Shown here in pieces: positions 8,091-16,149 of a stretch of 64,000 nucleotides of DNA. The stretch's first letter is position 1. Every line of letters starts with the position of its first letter. The notes under the pieces were generated by a model, which did not search any database, was not told the DNA's origin, and saw only the letters and a program-made list of their open reading frames with translations. The stretch comes from Nocardia vinacea (lineage in GTDB: Bacteria; Actinomycetota; Actinomycetes; Mycobacteriales; Mycobacteriaceae): positions 1,488,001-1,552,000 of the forward strand of contig NZ_CP109149.1 in assembly GCF_035920345.1 (NCBI RefSeq), given 5' to 3'. The translations under genes were made by a program, and so were the position numbers.

Positions 8091-9497
8091 ATGAATCACT
8101 CAGACATGGACCCGACCTTCTATCGGAGCGCAGCGGAGGCGGCGGCCGCGCCACCGGAGCGGCTCGCATACGTCGTTGCGTTCGACCGCGCGGCAGAGAA
8201 GCCGGATGCGCTGTCAGTAGTCGATGTGGATCCGGGCTCGGCCACCTACGGCCGGGTGGTGGGCTGGACCGAGGTGCCCCACCTGGGCAACGAGCTGCAC
8301 CATTTCGGCTGGAACGCCTGCAGCAGCGCGCTGAAGCACGAGGGCCACCACATTGAGGGGCTGGCTCGGCGGTACCTGATCGTGCCGGGTCTGCGCTCGT
8401 CGCGTCTGTATGTGTTCGATACCCAGCCCGACCCACACCAGCCCACCCTGTCCAAGATCGTGGACAGCTCCGAGCTCGCGGCCAGGGCCGGCTACTCCCG
8501 TCCGCACACGCTGCACTGCGGGCCGGACGGTGTGTTCATGACCTGCCTTGGCGGGGCAGACGGATCGGACGGACCGGGCGGGATCGCGCTGCTCGATCAC
8601 GGCACGTTCGATGTGCTGCGGCAATGGGAGACCGACCGTGGGCCGCAATACCTTGCGTATGACGCCTGGTGGCATCTCAACCAGAACACGCTGATCAGCA
8701 GCGAGTGGGGCACCCCGTCCATGATCGAGGACGGGCTGAAGCCGGAGCTGCTGCTGGCCAACAAGTACGGCCACGCGATCCACTTCTGGGACCTCACCGC
8801 CGGTCGGCACCAGCAGCGGATCGATCTCGGCGAGCAGTACCAGATGCCACTCGAGCTGCGCCCTTCGCACGATCCGGACGCCGCTTGGGGGTTCGTCGGC
8901 GTGGTGATCTCGACCGAGGATTTGTCGGCCTCCGTGTGGCGTTGGCACCGCGATGGTGGGGTGTGGGCGGTCGACAAGGTGATCACCATCCCGGCCGAGC
9001 CGGCTGATCCCGACCTGCTGCCGCCGGCACTGAAACCGTTCGGCGCGGTGCCGCCGCTGGTCAGCGACATCGACCTGTCGGTCGACGACGCATACCTCTA
9101 CGTCTCGTGCTGGGGTACCGGGGAGCTGAAGCAGTTCGACGTGCGCGATCCGGTGAACCCGAAACAGACCGGGTCGGTCCGGCTCGGCGGGATCGTGGGC
9201 CGCACCGCCCACCCGGCCGCGCCGAACCAGCCGCTCGCCGGCGGCCCCCAGATGGTCGAGATCAGCCGTAACGGTCGGCGGGTCTATCTCACCAACTCGC
9301 TCTATAGCACGTGGGACGACCAGTTCTACCCGGATGGGGTTGGCGCCTGGATGGCGGTGATGAACACCGATCCCGACGGCGGAATGACCATCGAGGAGTC
9401 GTTCTTCCCACACGACGAGGACTTTCGAGGTCTGCGGGTGCACCAGGTGCGCCTACAGGGCGGCGACGCCTCCTCCGACTCCTACTGCTACCGGTAG
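8091..9497 (+). CDS. Selenium-binding protein 56 family / methanethiol oxidase (468 aa)
   Basis: SBP56-family seven-bladed propeller; characterised bacterial members oxidise methanethiol to formaldehyde, sulfide and hydrogen peroxide. Hallmarks are the His-rich EVPHLGNELHHFGWNACSS, SRPHTLHCGPDG, EWGTPSMIEDGL, the VSDIDLSVDDAYLYVSCWG blade and the C-terminal VHQVRLQGGDASSDSYCYR, close to the family's conserved end. The ATG follows a strong AAGGAGG at a good distance. It stands alone between degraded DNA and a convergent gene, so no pathway context is given. A hairpin at 9526-9543 may end transcription. Confidence 0.93.
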   Translation: MNHSDMDPTFYRSAAEAAAAPPERLAYVVAFDRAAEKPDALSVVDVDPGSATYGRVVGWTEVPHLGNELHHFGWNACSSALKHEGHHIEGLARRYLIVPGLRSSRLYVFDTQPDPHQPTLSKIVDSSELAARAGYSRPHTLHCGPDGVFMTCLGGADGSDGPGGIALLDHGTFDVLRQWETDRGPQYLAYDAWWHLNQNTLISSEWGTPSMIEDGLKPELLLANKYGHAIHFWDLTAGRHQQRIDLGEQYQMPLELRPSHDPDAAWGFVGVVISTEDLSASVWRWHRDGGVWAVDKVITIPAEPADPDLLPPALKPFGAVPPLVSDIDLSVDDAYLYVSCWGTGELKQFDVRDPVNPKQTGSVRLGGIVGRTAHPAAPNQPLAGGPQMVEISRNGRRVYLTNSLYSTWDDQFYPDGVGAWMAVMNTDPDGGMTIEESFFPHDEDFRGLRVHQVRLQGGDASSDSYCYR

Positions 9498-9525
9498 TCG
9501 GGTCGAGTGGGGACCACTGGATCTC

Positions 9526-9543
9526 GACCGCGTACGCGCGGTC
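9526..9543 (+). terminator. Hairpin after the SBP56-family gene
   Basis: Perfect 7-bp stem gaccgcg/cgcggtc with a tacg loop, 28 bp after the stop at 9497 and between convergent genes. No T-tract follows, as is usual in high-GC actinobacteria. Confidence 0.4.
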
Positions 9544-9727
9544 GGCGAAGAGTCGGTATACGTCCGGAAACTGATCGCCGACGTATCACACGAACGGTCG
9601 TGGCCGAAGTCGACCCACGACCGCCCGTGGTCGTTGTCCGGAGGAGGAACTGATCACCGCCCGGTTCACTACGAACATGGCTGATAGGTGCGGCCGGCCT
9701 GCGGTACGGCGGTTGTTTCGATCGGGG

Positions 9728-10174
9728 TTATGCGGCGTCGCGATGTGGACGTTCGAGTGTGTTCCGCGCGCGTTCCAGCACCTGTCGCGGCTCGAAGTGG
9801 TCGGCCTGCCACGAGTCGGTGCCGATGCCCACCTTGCCGCGCCAGGCCCGCACGATCTTGGCGTGCACCGGCCATCGCACGAATCGGCGCATGTCCTGTT
9901 CCGATTCCCACACCGTGATGGATCCGCCGCGTTGCTCGGTGGGCCTGCCCCACAGCCACAGACCCACCGCGCCCTGCATGACCGGCCAGGTGTTCCCCAG
10001 CTCGAGCCCGATCTCGTAGATGCTGCGGACTTCCTCCTCGGACCGGGCCAGGAAGTCGGTCACGCTGACGAACACACGCCCGGAAACGTCCTGGCGCGGA
10101 CCGGGTTTCCACGGCATGAGCACGATGCTGTCCATGAACGGCTGTTCGGGAATCTCAATAGTACGCACCTGCAT
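9728..10174 (-). CDS. Putative dimeric alpha/beta-barrel protein (148 aa)
   Basis: Not confidently assigned. The sequence has GGSITVWESEQDMRRFVRW followed by VHAKIVRAWRGKVGIG, resembling antibiotic-biosynthesis-monooxygenase or DUF3291-type ferredoxin-like folds that bind small hydrophobic molecules. No signal peptide or membrane segment. The ATG at 10174 sits next to a palindrome at 10178-10193 that may be an operator. Monocistronic and convergent with the SBP56-family gene. Confidence 0.65.
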   Translation of the reverse strand: MQVRTIEIPEQPFMDSIVLMPWKPGPRQDVSGRVFVSVTDFLARSEEEVRSIYEIGLELGNTWPVMQGAVGLWLWGRPTEQRGGSITVWESEQDMRRFVRWPVHAKIVRAWRGKVGIGTDSWQADHFEPRQVLERARNTLERPHRDAA

Positions 10175-10177
10175 ATA

Positions 10178-10193
10178 GTACGCATACGCGTAC
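10178..10193. promoter_or_regulatory. Palindrome at the start of the 148-aa gene
   Basis: gtacgc-atac-gcgtac: 6-bp arms with a 4-bp spacer, starting 3 bp upstream of the ATG at 10174. A third gtacgc half-site lies inside the first codons of the gene. Position and symmetry fit a repressor site; no cognate regulator is adjacent. Confidence 0.4.
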
Positions 10194-10471
10194 GAATATT
10201 GGAAGAGTGTGGTTCGAACTCGGCTGATCCGCGCAGAAGAGTGGAATCAAGGCAGCGCCCGATCCGTGTACGGGAAGCCGGCTCGGGCGGGCCGGGGCTG
10301 ATGTCGCCCTGACTGGTCCGATTCGGGTGACCGATCCCAATCGAGCCGAGCCTGAGCGCAAATGATCGAAAGCCGTTGCGGTGCAACGGTCTTTGCAAGC
10401 GACGATCGACTATGGAGCCATCGGGAAACGTCCAGTTGACGGCAGGGGCCCGCCCCCCGGCCGAATAGGCT
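10194..10471. other. Non-coding stretch between minus-strand genes
   Basis: Sequence between the start of the 148-residue gene and the terminator of the acidic-protein gene. I see no gene, RNA or further repeat in it. Confidence 0.6.
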
Positions 10472-10511
10472 GGGAAGCGCCCTGGGCTTTTCCAGCGTGC
10501 GGGCGCTTCCC
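10472..10511 (-). terminator. Terminator of the acidic-protein gene
   Basis: Perfect 11-bp inverted repeat (gggaagcgccc at 10472-10482, gggcgcttccc at 10501-10511) with an 18-nt loop, 20 bp beyond the stop of the minus-strand acidic-protein gene. No U-tract; strong stem. Confidence 0.6.
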
Positions 10512-10530
10512 GGTATTTCCTGGCGGCGGG

Positions 10531-12768
10531 TCAGAGATCCATGAGATCAGCTGCGAGACTGGACAATTCGTTCTTGTAGGTCGTGGCAAGTCCGACCAGT
10601 GAGTGGGCTTGGGCCTCCTGTGCTTTGACCATGGTTTCGAGAACCATCACCCTTCGTCGAAGTTTCGCGATGATCCTCGCCTGATCGCTGATGATCGCTG
10701 CATGATCGCTGATTCTCGCCGCTGCACCCTCACCGGCGGAAGCCGGTTTCTCGGTGGCCAGGACGACTGAACTCGAATAGGTCACCAGGTCCTCTGCTCC
10801 GACCGCCACCAACCCCACTTCCTCTTCGGACTCGACGCCTGTCTCGTCGTCGATCGCTGCCGCATCTTCGGCTACGTCACTCTCTATGGGACTGCCCTCG
10901 TCCTCAAGGTCTTGCTCGACCTCACTAGCGGTTTCGCCCTCGGCTACCTCCTCACGTTCCGTAACCGCGGCTTCTGCTTCGGTCTCCGGGTTTGTTGTGT
11001 CGGTAACCGCGGCTTCTGCTTCGGCTTCCGGGTTTGTTGTATCCGCAACCGCGATCTCTGCCTCGGCCTCCGGGTCTGCTGTGTCCGCAACAACCGCGAC
11101 CTCCGGTCCGGCCTCCGGCTCTGCTGTCTCCGCAACCGCAGGCACTTCCTCGGCTACCGCATGTACTTCGGCAGCCACTTCCACCTCGGGGGACTGGGCC
11201 ACGCCCTCTTCTTCAGCTACCTCGATGTCACCCACCTCGGCCACCGTCTCGTCCTCAGTTGGCGCCTCGATTTCAGCAGCTACCACCTCGGCGGAGGCTT
11301 CGGTCTCGACATCCTCCTCATCGTCAGCCGCTGCGTATTCCTCGTCCGCTTCGACACCCACCGCGGCAGATTCCGCCGCGGCTTCGGCCTCCGCTGGTGG
11401 CTCACCCTCGATTACGACCTGTCCCTGTTCAACCGGTTCGAAGACCCCCGCACCCTCGGCAACGGGTGGCTCCGCCGCAGCTCCCTCGGCCGCCAGCTCT
11501 GTCACGCCGGACGCTTCCGCCTCGGGGGCGGTGGCCGCATGTTCTTCGTCGACTGCTTCGCCCACAACGGCTTCAGCCTCAGCCACCTCCTCGCCGTGTG
11601 CGGGTGACTCGCTTTCAGTGGCCACCTCGTCCGCAGCGACCTGCTCCGCTTCGGCCTCCGCCTCCTCCGCAACGGTCGGTTCAGCCTCGGCGACTACCGC
11701 ATCGCCGTCTTCTGCGGCGACGTCCACCTCGGCCGGTGTTTCGGTCCTGACGTCCGCACCGCCTTCAGCTACCGCTACCTCACCCGAGGCACTGACCATC
11801 TCCTCCTCGGCCACCGTCACCCCACTTTCGCCGGTGTCGGCGTCCTCCGTGATCTCGACTGTGGCTTCGGCCTCCACTGCCGGTTCGGCTTCCGGCACTT
11901 CACCTTCGGCGACTGCTTCGGCCTCAGTCGCAGCAACGGCAGCGGTCTCCGCCACCGACTCCGCACCTTCGGCCGATCCTTCAGCGTCAGGTTGGGTCTC
12001 GCCAGCTTCGCTTTCGGCAGCAATTTCGTCTTCGGCGTCCACCTCGTCCGGTTCCTCGGCCGCATCCGCGACTTCGACTTGTGGCACTTCGTTTTCGCCT
12101 GCTGTTTCGGCTTCGGTCTCGGCGGCTACAGCATCGGCCTCCGCGACCGGCGCCGCCGCTGCGGCCTCAGCGTCAGGTCGAGCCTCGGCGGTGGCTTCGG
12201 CAGCGGTCGCCTCCGTCTCCTCGACCGTGTCGGCAACCCCGGCTCCGGCCTCGACTGTCGAGTCGGATTGCGGCACTTCATCTTCGGCTGTGGGCGCGTC
12301 TTCGGCGGCTGCCTCCCCCTCGACTGCCGCAGCTTCGGCGACCGCCTCACCCTCAGCAACCGGATCGCTCTCGGCGGCGGAGGATTCACTGGCGTCGGGT
12401 GCCTCAGCTACGTGTTCGGCCTGAGCGTCGGCGACGGCCTCACCCTCGGCCACCACCACTTCACTCTCAGCAAAAGCGGATTCGGCCTGCGGCGCTTCGA
12501 TACCCTCTGTTGCCGCTGCGGGCTCCCACTCGGTCGCCACATCGTGCTCAGCCACCGATACCGTAATCTCCTGGGCTGCTTCAGCTTCAGCAACCGCCGT
12601 TTCGCTCTCAGCGAGCGCGGTTTCGCCCGCTGCGGCCGGCACTTCGACCTCGGCCGCGGTGGCCGTCTCCGGCTCGGTCACCGCCACCTCGCCGTCGGTA
12701 GCTGTCGTCTCCTCCTCGGCGGCGGCCGCGTTGTCGGTGGTCTGCGCCAGGTCGTTGGTAGTTGTCAT
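10531..12768 (-). CDS. Very acidic Ala/Glu/Val-rich low-complexity protein (745 aa)
   Basis: From the ATG at 12768 (AAAGGGCAG site 6-8 nt upstream) the protein is almost wholly Glu, Ala, Val, Thr and Asp, with very few Lys/Arg until the last 70 residues. Around 10960-11125 it has about four tandem 14-residue units of the form PEAEAEIAVADTTN. The tail changes character: SDHAAIISDQARIIAKLRRR and VMVLETMVKAQEAQAHSL are basic/hydrophobic heptad-like helices that could form a coiled coil. There is no signal peptide or membrane segment. The main part is expected to be disordered and strongly anionic. Function unknown; possible roles are a cytoplasmic scaffold or a nucleoid or ribosome mimic. A longer open frame upstream (to 13170) has no ribosome site and a different composition, so it is rejected. 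Confidence 0.75.
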   Translation of the reverse strand: MTTTNDLAQTTDNAAAAEEETTATDGEVAVTEPETATAAEVEVPAAAGETALAESETAVAEAEAAQEITVSVAEHDVATEWEPAAATEGIEAPQAESAFAESEVVVAEGEAVADAQAEHVAEAPDASESSAAESDPVAEGEAVAEAAAVEGEAAAEDAPTAEDEVPQSDSTVEAGAGVADTVEETEATAAEATAEARPDAEAAAAAPVAEADAVAAETEAETAGENEVPQVEVADAAEEPDEVDAEDEIAAESEAGETQPDAEGSAEGAESVAETAAVAATEAEAVAEGEVPEAEPAVEAEATVEITEDADTGESGVTVAEEEMVSASGEVAVAEGGADVRTETPAEVDVAAEDGDAVVAEAEPTVAEEAEAEAEQVAADEVATESESPAHGEEVAEAEAVVGEAVDEEHAATAPEAEASGVTELAAEGAAAEPPVAEGAGVFEPVEQGQVVIEGEPPAEAEAAAESAAVGVEADEEYAAADDEEDVETEASAEVVAAEIEAPTEDETVAEVGDIEVAEEEGVAQSPEVEVAAEVHAVAEEVPAVAETAEPEAGPEVAVVADTADPEAEAEIAVADTTNPEAEAEAAVTDTTNPETEAEAAVTEREEVAEGETASEVEQDLEDEGSPIESDVAEDAAAIDDETGVESEEEVGLVAVGAEDLVTYSSSVVLATEKPASAGEGAAARISDHAAIISDQARIIAKLRRRVMVLETMVKAQEAQAHSLVGLATTYKNELSSLAADLMDL
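10958..11125 (-). repeat. 42-bp tandem repeat within the acidic-protein gene
   Basis: Four imperfect in-frame copies of a roughly 42-bp unit encoding 14 residues of the type PEAEAEaAVtDTTN. In-frame period and conserved DNA suggest growth by slipped replication. Confidence 0.6.
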
Positions 12769-13392
12769 AATTGTCTGCCCTTTCGAACACTGCGATAGTT
12801 CCCCGGCTCGAGCCTCCGGGGGCCTACAGCGTCGCACGGGATCGAGGTTGCTGCGTCCGAATCCGGCGGTGCTGGTTTGCAATTCAGCAGAAGTACGCAG
12901 TTGACACCGATCTGTAACCCGAAATGCCGGTGACGTCGTGCCGGCTTGTTCCGAGCGGCTGCACCCTGTGACGCGACTACATACGCACGACTCAGGTAAA
13001 CCGATGATGCTGACATGTTGCTGTGGCAGGGCGAAATTCGGTCGGCGCGAACTGCCGCACCCGGTCGTGGTCAACCCTGCAAGCCGCGAGCAGCAGCGCC
13101 GTCGCTCGGCCCATTCCGCTGCCGGCGACTCCGGGAATGTATTGGGGGGACTCATGTTCACAGGACGCACACTGTCTAATCAGGGTGATCCATCCCGCCA
13201 AGGGTGTGCTCCTGGCATGGGCGGGTATGGACAGCGCGAACAATCTGAACGCGCGCTACATCGGCGTCAACGTCCCGCCCGGTGGGGCAACCTTCAGCGA
13301 TCGGCTCATCGGCGCCCGAACCTGTTCACCCGCGGCGGCCGCTACGTGGCGGGCCGAGGCGGCAGCGGATAGCCGCTTGTCCTTTCGCCGCC
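12769..13392. other. 624-bp stretch without a recognisable gene
   Basis: Open frames on both strands here have no ribosome site and no family character. The region presumably contains the promoter of the acidic-protein gene (near 12780-12900). I see nothing else that can be supported. Confidence 0.5.
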
Positions 13393-13836
13393 TCAGCCGT
13401 TGCCGTAGACGCGATCCGGGACGACGAGAACGACTGCGCGGCGCTCGGCAGCCATGACCCGGTCATATTCGTCCCAGTCGTCGTGCGTGCCACCCGCCGC
13501 TGTGAAAACCTCACGCAGCAACTGCCGCAACCGTTCGGCGTCGATGTCCGGCACCGGGTCGTCGGGACCCACGATCCACACCGATCCCTCAACGGCCGCC
13601 CACGCCCACCCGACACGGACGACAACCGTCATCCGCGCCCGAACACGGAGATTGTCCAATTTGCGCGTACCACCGCGGACCACCATGCCCACCACGGGCT
13701 CGCCGGTCTGCGGGTGCGCCAACACACCTGCGTTGACGAGCGAGGACTGAACAGTGCCATCGGCCCGCGAGGTCGAGACGACACAAAGGCCATGATCGCC
13801 GGCGATCAGCCGAGCAAAGTCCGCGATATCACCCAC
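13393..13836 (-). CDS. PPOX-class, probably F420-dependent, oxidoreductase (147 aa)
   Basis: Split-barrel flavin/deazaflavin-binding protein of the pyridoxamine-5'-phosphate-oxidase superfamily, of the size of actinobacterial F420-dependent members. Motifs: the N-terminal GDHGLCVVSTSRADGTVQSSLVNAG strand-turn-strand, VVRGGTRKLDNLRVRARMTV for cofactor phosphate binding, and an acidic C-terminal helix region before VVLVVPDRVYGNG. Expected to reduce a small substrate using F420H2; the cofactor is inferred from family resemblance. Monocistronic. Confidence 0.8.
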   Translation of the reverse strand: MGDIADFARLIAGDHGLCVVSTSRADGTVQSSLVNAGVLAHPQTGEPVVGMVVRGGTRKLDNLRVRARMTVVVRVGWAWAAVEGSVWIVGPDDPVPDIDAERLRQLLREVFTAAGGTHDDWDEYDRVMAAERRAVVLVVPDRVYGNG

Positions 13837-14095
13837 GGCCGAAGTCTACGGACCGCGGGCGGCCATGCGGGCCTGATGCCGAATCCGTGCAACCCCATTA
13901 CGTCTTCCAGGTCTATCGCCGGGCTGGGCAAAAGCTACCGGGCAGGTCTCCGACCGCCGCCGGGGCGGTACCGCCAGCCGATCCAGCGGGACGAGTTCGT
14001 CGCATCGCGCCGGGATCATTGCCGGACGTGGCGAAGTCGGAATTACGCGAGGACACTGAAGGCGTAGCGCCGAATTCGACTCCAGGAGCAATGTG

Positions 14096-14476
14096 ATGGC
14101 ATCCGAAAGGCCTTTTGGGATCGATCCGGAAGAATTCGAACGCGCGTTGCGGGAGGCGGGGATCGAATTCCGTGATCTGCTCGGAAAAGCCGGTGAGTAC
14201 ATCGATCGCACAACCGTGAGTACGCTGGCGTCGTTGCTGGGTCAGTTTGTTCAGCCGGAGCGCACGCGGCCACCGAAACCGGAGGGCGAGACCACCGGCG
14301 AGACCGGCAGTGGAGTGTGGGTCATCTACAGCATCGATGATGCCGGCGAGGCCAGGGTCGAGCAGGTTTTTCCGAGCGAGCTCGAGGCCTTGCGTGCGCA
14401 TCGCGACAATACCGACGAACGCCGTCGCGTGCGGTTCCTGCCTTACGGTGTCCCCGCAACCGCGCTGGGTACCTAA
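14096..14476 (+). CDS. Hypothetical protein, conserved in actinobacteria (126 aa)
   Basis: Not assigned to a function. The N-terminal half (FGIDPEEFERALREAGIEF, then DLLGKAGEYID) is helical and acidic, a Pro/Gly/Thr linker follows, and the C-terminal half GVWVIYSIDDAGEARVEQV... RRVRFLPYGV is beta-rich. The ATG at 14096 is preferred over the GTG one codon earlier; both follow an AGGAG at 14084-14088. No signal peptide. It stands alone. Confidence 0.7.
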   Translation: MASERPFGIDPEEFERALREAGIEFRDLLGKAGEYIDRTTVSTLASLLGQFVQPERTRPPKPEGETTGETGSGVWVIYSIDDAGEARVEQVFPSELEALRAHRDNTDERRRVRFLPYGVPATALGT

Positions 14477-15002
14477 GTGCGGAGCCCTGATTGGATGGCA
14501 GCGCAATAGGCGAGCAGCCGTGTCAGCGACGCCATGTACTTCGCCGGCGGATATCGCGGTAGTTAGGACCATAAGCCCGGCAGGCTCGCACGGACGTTGC
14601 TCCAGTGGGGAATTCAGGCCTCGGCGCTTGGCTGGATGAGGACCGCGAGAGCGGCTTGCTGAAAGAGACCGCTCACGTACATGGATTCGGCGGACCGGTC
14701 CGCCATGACTCGATCGCGGACCGGTCCGCCATGACTCGATCGCGGACCGGACGCGGCCAACCCCGCAGGCGGTCGGGGCGGCAGGTGCCGCCCGGACGCA
14801 CAGCGCGGAGAGCTATCTCGTTGGCGGGCAAACGGAATCGTCAGAATTCACCAGCCGCAGCTACTCGACACGGCGAATGAACGGTTTGATTCTGGCAAAT
14901 TCACTGCAATGGCGCGCGCTCGCCGATGTTCAGCGTAGCGGCACAAAAGAAATCCAGCCCCGAGAGGCGATACGGACGAAGTGGTGATCTACCGAGACCG
15001 AG
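14477..15002. other. 526-bp stretch without a recognisable gene
   Basis: Contains only a two-copy 26-bp tandem repeat (listed separately). The open frames seen have no ribosome site or family character. Confidence 0.5.
14693..14750. repeat. Two-copy 26-bp tandem repeat with internal palindrome
   Basis: The unit ggtccgc-catgactcgatc-gcggacc occurs twice at exactly 26-bp spacing, and each copy is an inverted repeat (7-bp arms, 12-nt loop). It could be a paired operator or simple duplication; nothing adjacent explains it. Confidence 0.6.
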
Positions 15003-15311
15003 TCAGGAGGCGGGCTTGGGCTGGGTCAGGTCCCGGACACCGGTGATCGAATCGATGATGTTGAGGATCGCGGAGGTGCCGCCGTCGAGGGCCGAGCTGC
15101 CGGAGTCGAGCATGGCGGAGCCGGAGGACGATCCGGCCGAACCCGAGGAAGAGCCGCCGTCGGCCGAACCCGAGCCCGCGGAGCCGGTGGCGGCGGAGTT
15201 GGCGACGGGGGTAGCGGCGGGGTTTGCGGCGGAGGCCACTGCGACCGGGCCGAAGAACAGGGCGGCGGCAGAGACGGTGGCGGCGGCGGCGAAGACCTTG
15301 CGAGAGACCAT
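15003..15311 (-). CDS. Small secreted Ser/Gly/Ala-rich protein (102 aa)
   Basis: Starts MVSRKVFAAAATVSAAALFF, then ends the signal sequence with VAVASAAN, a clear Sec signal peptide with AxA-type cleavage. The mature part is a Ser/Gly/Ala-rich segment (GSADGGSSSGSAGSSSG) followed by a short amphipathic piece, ILNIIDSITGVRDL. Typical of small exported proteins of mycolic-acid bacteria; function unknown. It follows an unusually AT-rich promoter region (15360-15520). Confidence 0.8.
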   Translation of the reverse strand: MVSRKVFAAAATVSAAALFFGPVAVASAANPAATPVANSAATGSAGSGSADGGSSSGSAGSSSGSAMLDSGSSALDGGTSAILNIIDSITGVRDLTQPKPAS

Positions 15312-15744
15312 GTACAGAGCTTCCTTTCACAGATGGATAACGACGCCATCACGTCGCACACCACAAATGTTATGAAGAAGAGATCTGCAAATCCACTTTT
15401 CTTATTGTGCGAATAATCACGGTTAACAATTGGCAAACAGTATATTTTGCCGAGGTGACGCAATTTGATCTTAATCCCGCACTTGAATTCGATGATCAAA
15501 TTCTGTTGATTCTTCGACGGTGCCGCGTATTGGCGTGCGGCGGACCCGATCTCGTAGCGGACCTTCGATCCCGGCACCGCGCGACCTCGAGCCGAAGACG
15601 CGCTCGGGGCCCGCTCGTATGACGGCGTTACCAGGCGAGGTGTCGCGCTGCGCGACGGCGCGACACACTCGGGACCAGGTCCGTCCTGGCAGTTTCTCCC
15701 ATGCCGTGCTATAGGACTGCCGGCGTCGGCGGCCCGGCACGCTC
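15312..15744. other. Gene-free stretch with an AT-rich island
   Basis: 15360-15520 is strikingly AT-rich for this genome (for example aataatcacggttaacaat). It holds the promoter of the secreted-protein gene and looks like transferred or Lsr2-type silenced DNA. The remainder, up to 15744, has no supported gene. Confidence 0.5.
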
Positions 15745-16075
15745 GCCCGCACGACCACACCGAAGCGCTTCACTGCGCCGTCGCGCTGGCACTGGGTTGT
15801 TGCGCCGGTGCCCGGTTTGACACGGCATCTGGCTGCGACGGTGAGCAGAATGCCATGCTGCGGCACATTCGCGCGCTGTCCGATCCGGCCCCACCGACAC
15901 CAGGGGCTCAGTGTCGACTTCGCCCAGCGCCACGGGCACCATTACGGCGCGATCCTGATCGATATCCAGACCTGGCGGCTGGTCGACGTGCTCGCTGACC
16001 GAATCGCCGAGACACTGGCCGACCGGCTGGCGAACCCACCCTGAGTGGAGATCGGCGATCAGTGGACACCTCGAC
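15745..16075 (+). pseudogene. Decayed ISL3-family transposase fragment
   Basis: Three consecutive pieces in different frames together read as the middle of an ISL3 transposase: HTEALHCAVALALGCCAGARF, then LTRHLAATVSRM and MLRHIRALSDPAPPTP, then VDFAQRHGHHYGAILIDIQT followed by WRLVDVLADRIAETLADRL. The last corresponds to the conserved DDFAxRRGHxYGTxLID segment, but the leading DD is reduced to VD. A stop at 16042-16044 and further decay follow. No terminal repeats seen. Clearly inactive. Confidence 0.7.
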
Positions 16076-16149
16076 TGAGCAGACGCGACATCGACGCGCA
16101 CGCCACGTTCGCCGTCGCGATCGGCGACTCCGGCGCGGTCGTGGAATCG

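Noticed and set aside
10886..12424. Long plus-strand Ser/Ala-rich open frame of 512 residues
   Set aside because: It is the antisense of the Glu/Ala-rich gene; low-complexity GAG/GCN codons leave the other strand open. No start signal or family character.
10531..13170. Extension of the acidic protein to 879 residues
   Set aside because: The additional 134 residues have a different composition and no ribosome site, whereas the ATG at 12768 has one.
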